DNA from: UBA9160 sp035489755
Lineage (GTDB): Bacteria > Myxococcota_A > UBA9160
Assembly (NCBI GenBank): GCA_035489755.1
Contig: DATGZK010000029.1
Coordinates: forward strand, 1 to 64,000
Direction: 5' to 3'
Length of the DNA: 64,000 bases
Below, piece by piece: positions 62,645-64,000 of the stretch (position 1 is the first letter of the stretch; the number at the start of each line of letters is the position of its first letter). The notes beneath the pieces were generated by a model. It was given only the letters and a program-made list of their open reading frames with translations. It did not search any database and was not told where the DNA came from. A program made the translations under genes and the position numbers.

Positions 62645-63067
62645 CTACGGACGCGCAGCGCTCGACCTTTCGTCCAAGAGTCTTCGTCGCTCAGCCTCAA
62701 CGTCGCTCAGCGGAATGCGCCGCAGCCGCCCGACTTCCTCCGCGCGATAGGGCGAGAAGTCCGCGGGGAGTCCGCTGGGATCGAAGCGCAACAGGACCCA
62801 GTTGAGGAGCGCCGCGAGTGCGGCATCGTCGAGCGGCGACTGCGCGACCCCGGGGACGCGGACTAGGTAGACACGGCCAGCCGGCACGCGGGCGAAGCGG
62901 CCGAGCGAGCCAGCAAGGGCCGGGACACGCCCGGGCGTCTCGCGACCGTCGCGCAAGTGACAGCCCTGGCAATGCAGCGCGTAATCGACGGCCGGCGAGC
63001 CGGCCTGCGCCCGGACCGGGAGGGCAAAGCTCGCCACCGCGAGGCAAGCCGCCGAGATCGCCCGCAC
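62645..63067 (-). CDS. class I cytochrome c, putative electron acceptor in the mau cluster
   Basis: About 140 residues. A signal peptide (RAISAACLAVASFALPVRAQ) is followed by ALHCQGCHLRDGRETPGRVP with the heme site CQGCH, then a small helical domain. A clear distal Met is not visible, so the sixth ligand is uncertain. The start is taken as GTG 63067, just after mauA. By position it may accept electrons from the dehydrogenase, in the role amicyanin or cytochrome c-551 has elsewhere. Confidence 0.75.
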   Translation of the reverse strand: MRAISAACLAVASFALPVRAQAGSPAVDYALHCQGCHLRDGRETPGRVPALAGSLGRFARVPAGRVYLVRVPGVAQSPLDDAALAALLNWVLLRFDPSGLPADFSPYRAEEVGRLRRIPLSDVEAERRRLLDERSSAARP

Positions 63068-63074
63068 GCGGGCA

Positions 63075-63626
63075 CTACGCCTCCGTCGCGATCCCAAGCA
63101 CGATTGCCGTGGAGCAGTTGTAGGCCGTGCTCTGCGTGCCGAAGCACCAGACGATGTCGTTGTTCTTCGGCGTCACGTAGACCGGCTTCTCGCCCTCGTT
63201 CCGGTTGCATTGGCAGCGGCCACAGAAGCTCTTCCCGCAGCAGTCGTTGTAAGAAATGATGTAGTCCTTCCCATCCCCAGGGTGGCGGCAGGTCCCGATC
63301 CAGGTAACGCGCGACATCTCCGTGCCTGGCGGGCAAGCGTTCTGGGTGCCCCCGCAGCAGCTGCAAAGCAGCCCGTCAATCGCACAGTGGCGCCAGTACT
63401 GGCAACTGGTCGGGTCGGCGGCCTCCCCTTTGAGGCTCGATTCGTCCGGCGCGGGAGGGCGTGAGGAGGTACCCCCTGCGCGCGCGACGGGAAGCAAGGG
63501 GAACGCAGCGGATCCGAGGACCACAGCCGAGAGCCGCGCCAGAAAGCTGCGCCGCGAGGTGCGCCGCGCCAGAAGGCGCGCTTTGCGTTCAAGCCAGCGA
63601 TCGATCATCCCTTCAGGGTTCTCCAC
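63075..63626 (-). CDS. mauA: methylamine (or aromatic amine) dehydrogenase light chain
   Basis: A 183-residue precursor. A twin-arginine signal (ARRTSRRSFLARLSAVVLGS) sends it folded to the periplasm. The mature part has the many disulphide Cys of the family (CQYWRHCAIDGLLCSCCGG, YNDCCGKSFCGRCQC) and the two Trp that become tryptophan tryptophylquinone: Trp109 (VTWIGTC) and Trp160 (DIVWCFGTQ). It oxidises primary amines to aldehyde and ammonia. GTG start, 2 bp after the mauD stop. Methylamine versus aromatic amine substrate cannot be decided from the small subunit. Confidence 0.92.
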   Translation of the reverse strand: MENPEGMIDRWLERKARLLARRTSRRSFLARLSAVVLGSAAFPLLPVARAGGTSSRPPAPDESSLKGEAADPTSCQYWRHCAIDGLLCSCCGGTQNACPPGTEMSRVTWIGTCRHPGDGKDYIISYNDCCGKSFCGRCQCNRNEGEKPVYVTPKNNDIVWCFGTQSTAYNCSTAIVLGIATEA

Positions 63627-63628
63627 GG

Positions 63629-64000
63629 CTAGGCCGCGCCCGTGTGGTCTTGAGCTTGCTCGAAGAACTCCTGGATCGATGCCACTCCTCGCTCCTTTGC
63701 TTCGAACAGGCTCTCGAGGTGCTCGCGCGTGTTGACGAGGCCCTTTGAGCGGATGATGCCTGCGGCATCGATCAGCACTGCATACGGGAGTTTTCCCACC
63801 TGATAGGTAATTCCGAGGGTGGGGGAGATCACGTACTCAAAACGCTCGAGCCGCGCCTCGCGCGCGAAGGCCTTGTGCTCCTCGAGCGGGCCATCGCCCG
63901 CAAGCAGCACCCGGAGCCACGCCCCCTCGCTCCGCGATATCGAACGCAGGGCAGGCAGCAGACCTTTGCACACCGGGCACGTCGGCGAGAGGAAGAAGAG
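63629..64000 (-). CDS. mauD: MauD-like thioredoxin-fold maturation protein (5' end outside window)
   Basis: The C-terminal 124 codons are visible. At the window edge the frame reads LFFLSPTCPVCKGLLPALRS, the CPVC redox motif of MauD, followed by GITYQVGKLPYAVLIDAAGI (cis-Pro region) and LVNTREHLESLFEAKERGVA. MauD is needed for correct disulphide formation in the light chain. mauE and the heavy chain mauB would be expected just beyond the right edge. Confidence 0.88.
   Translation of the reverse strand, partial: LFFLSPTCPVCKGLLPALRSISRSEGAWLRVLLAGDGPLEEHKAFAREARLERFEYVISPTLGITYQVGKLPYAVLIDAAGIIRSKGLVNTREHLESLFEAKERGVASIQEFFEQAQDHTGAA

Noticed and set aside
58909..62700. Long minus-strand frames opposite tonB and the repeat protein
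   Set aside because: They mirror the repetitive codons of the sense gene; no signal peptide, motif or ribosome site supports them.
1..64000. Defence systems (restriction-modification, CBASS, retrons, toxin-antitoxin) or insertion-sequence transposases
   Set aside because: I looked for methylase, HEPN, RT, PIN and DDE motifs in plausible genes and found none that could be supported.

Overview
The window is a GC-rich bacterial chromosome segment. PEP-CTERM secreted proteins, Rieske, GT-C, TonB/ExbBD and methylamine dehydrogenase (mau) genes, a cNOR nitric oxide reductase cluster and many PAS/TPR proteins suggest an environmental Gram-negative bacterium of deltaproteobacterial grade. Methylamine dehydrogenase plus Nor would fit Candidatus Binatota or a relative, but no rRNA is present and this is inference.

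Layout. 0-9 kb is mobile-element debris: a minus-strand chain of nine tiny, mostly overlapping ORFs, duplicated blocks near 1-2.2 kb and 6.8-7.2 kb, a decayed tyrosine integrase beside a 3' ssrA-like fragment, and a stand-alone M41-like peptidase. 9-34 kb is mixed accessory chromosome: a hybrid histidine kinase, PEP-CTERM proteins, a PIG-L deacetylase with a Rieske protein, two GT-C membrane glycosyltransferases, a trypsin-like protease, a probable selenocysteine peroxiredoxin, a second peroxiredoxin, TPR and DUF3237 proteins, a TetR regulator and a large secreted protein. Several genes here are frameshifted. 34.7-47.9 kb looks like a tRNA-Lys genomic island: an intact tRNA-Lys(UUU) at the right end, a direct-repeat copy of its 3' half at the left end next to integrase pieces, and a nitric oxide cargo (nnrS, a hemerythrin-like gene, two small membrane proteins, norC, norB, norQ, norD). 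48-57 kb is core metabolism and envelope: serA-purA, an enoyl-CoA hydratase, aroA, a Gld-like ABC exporter set and exbB-exbD. 58-64 kb has tonB, a 1082-residue calcium-loop-like tandem-repeat protein, and the end of a mau operon (mauD, mauA, cytochrome c) running off the right edge.

How the genes connect. NorC/NorB reduce NO to N2O, NorQ/NorD activate the enzyme, NnrS and the hemerythrin-like protein are typical NO-stress companions, and a sigma-54-type promoter precedes the hemerythrin gene. MauA is the TTQ-bearing small subunit of methylamine dehydrogenase and MauD supports its disulphides; the adjacent cytochrome c may take its electrons. ExbB, ExbD and TonB probably form one energy-coupling system.

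Most striking: an in-frame UGA at the peroxidatic position of an AhpC/TSA protein with a correctly placed SECIS-like hairpin (24.2 kb). Frameshifts are frequent in 0-41 kb and absent from 41.5-64 kb, which argues for real decay of the accessory part rather than uniformly poor sequence.
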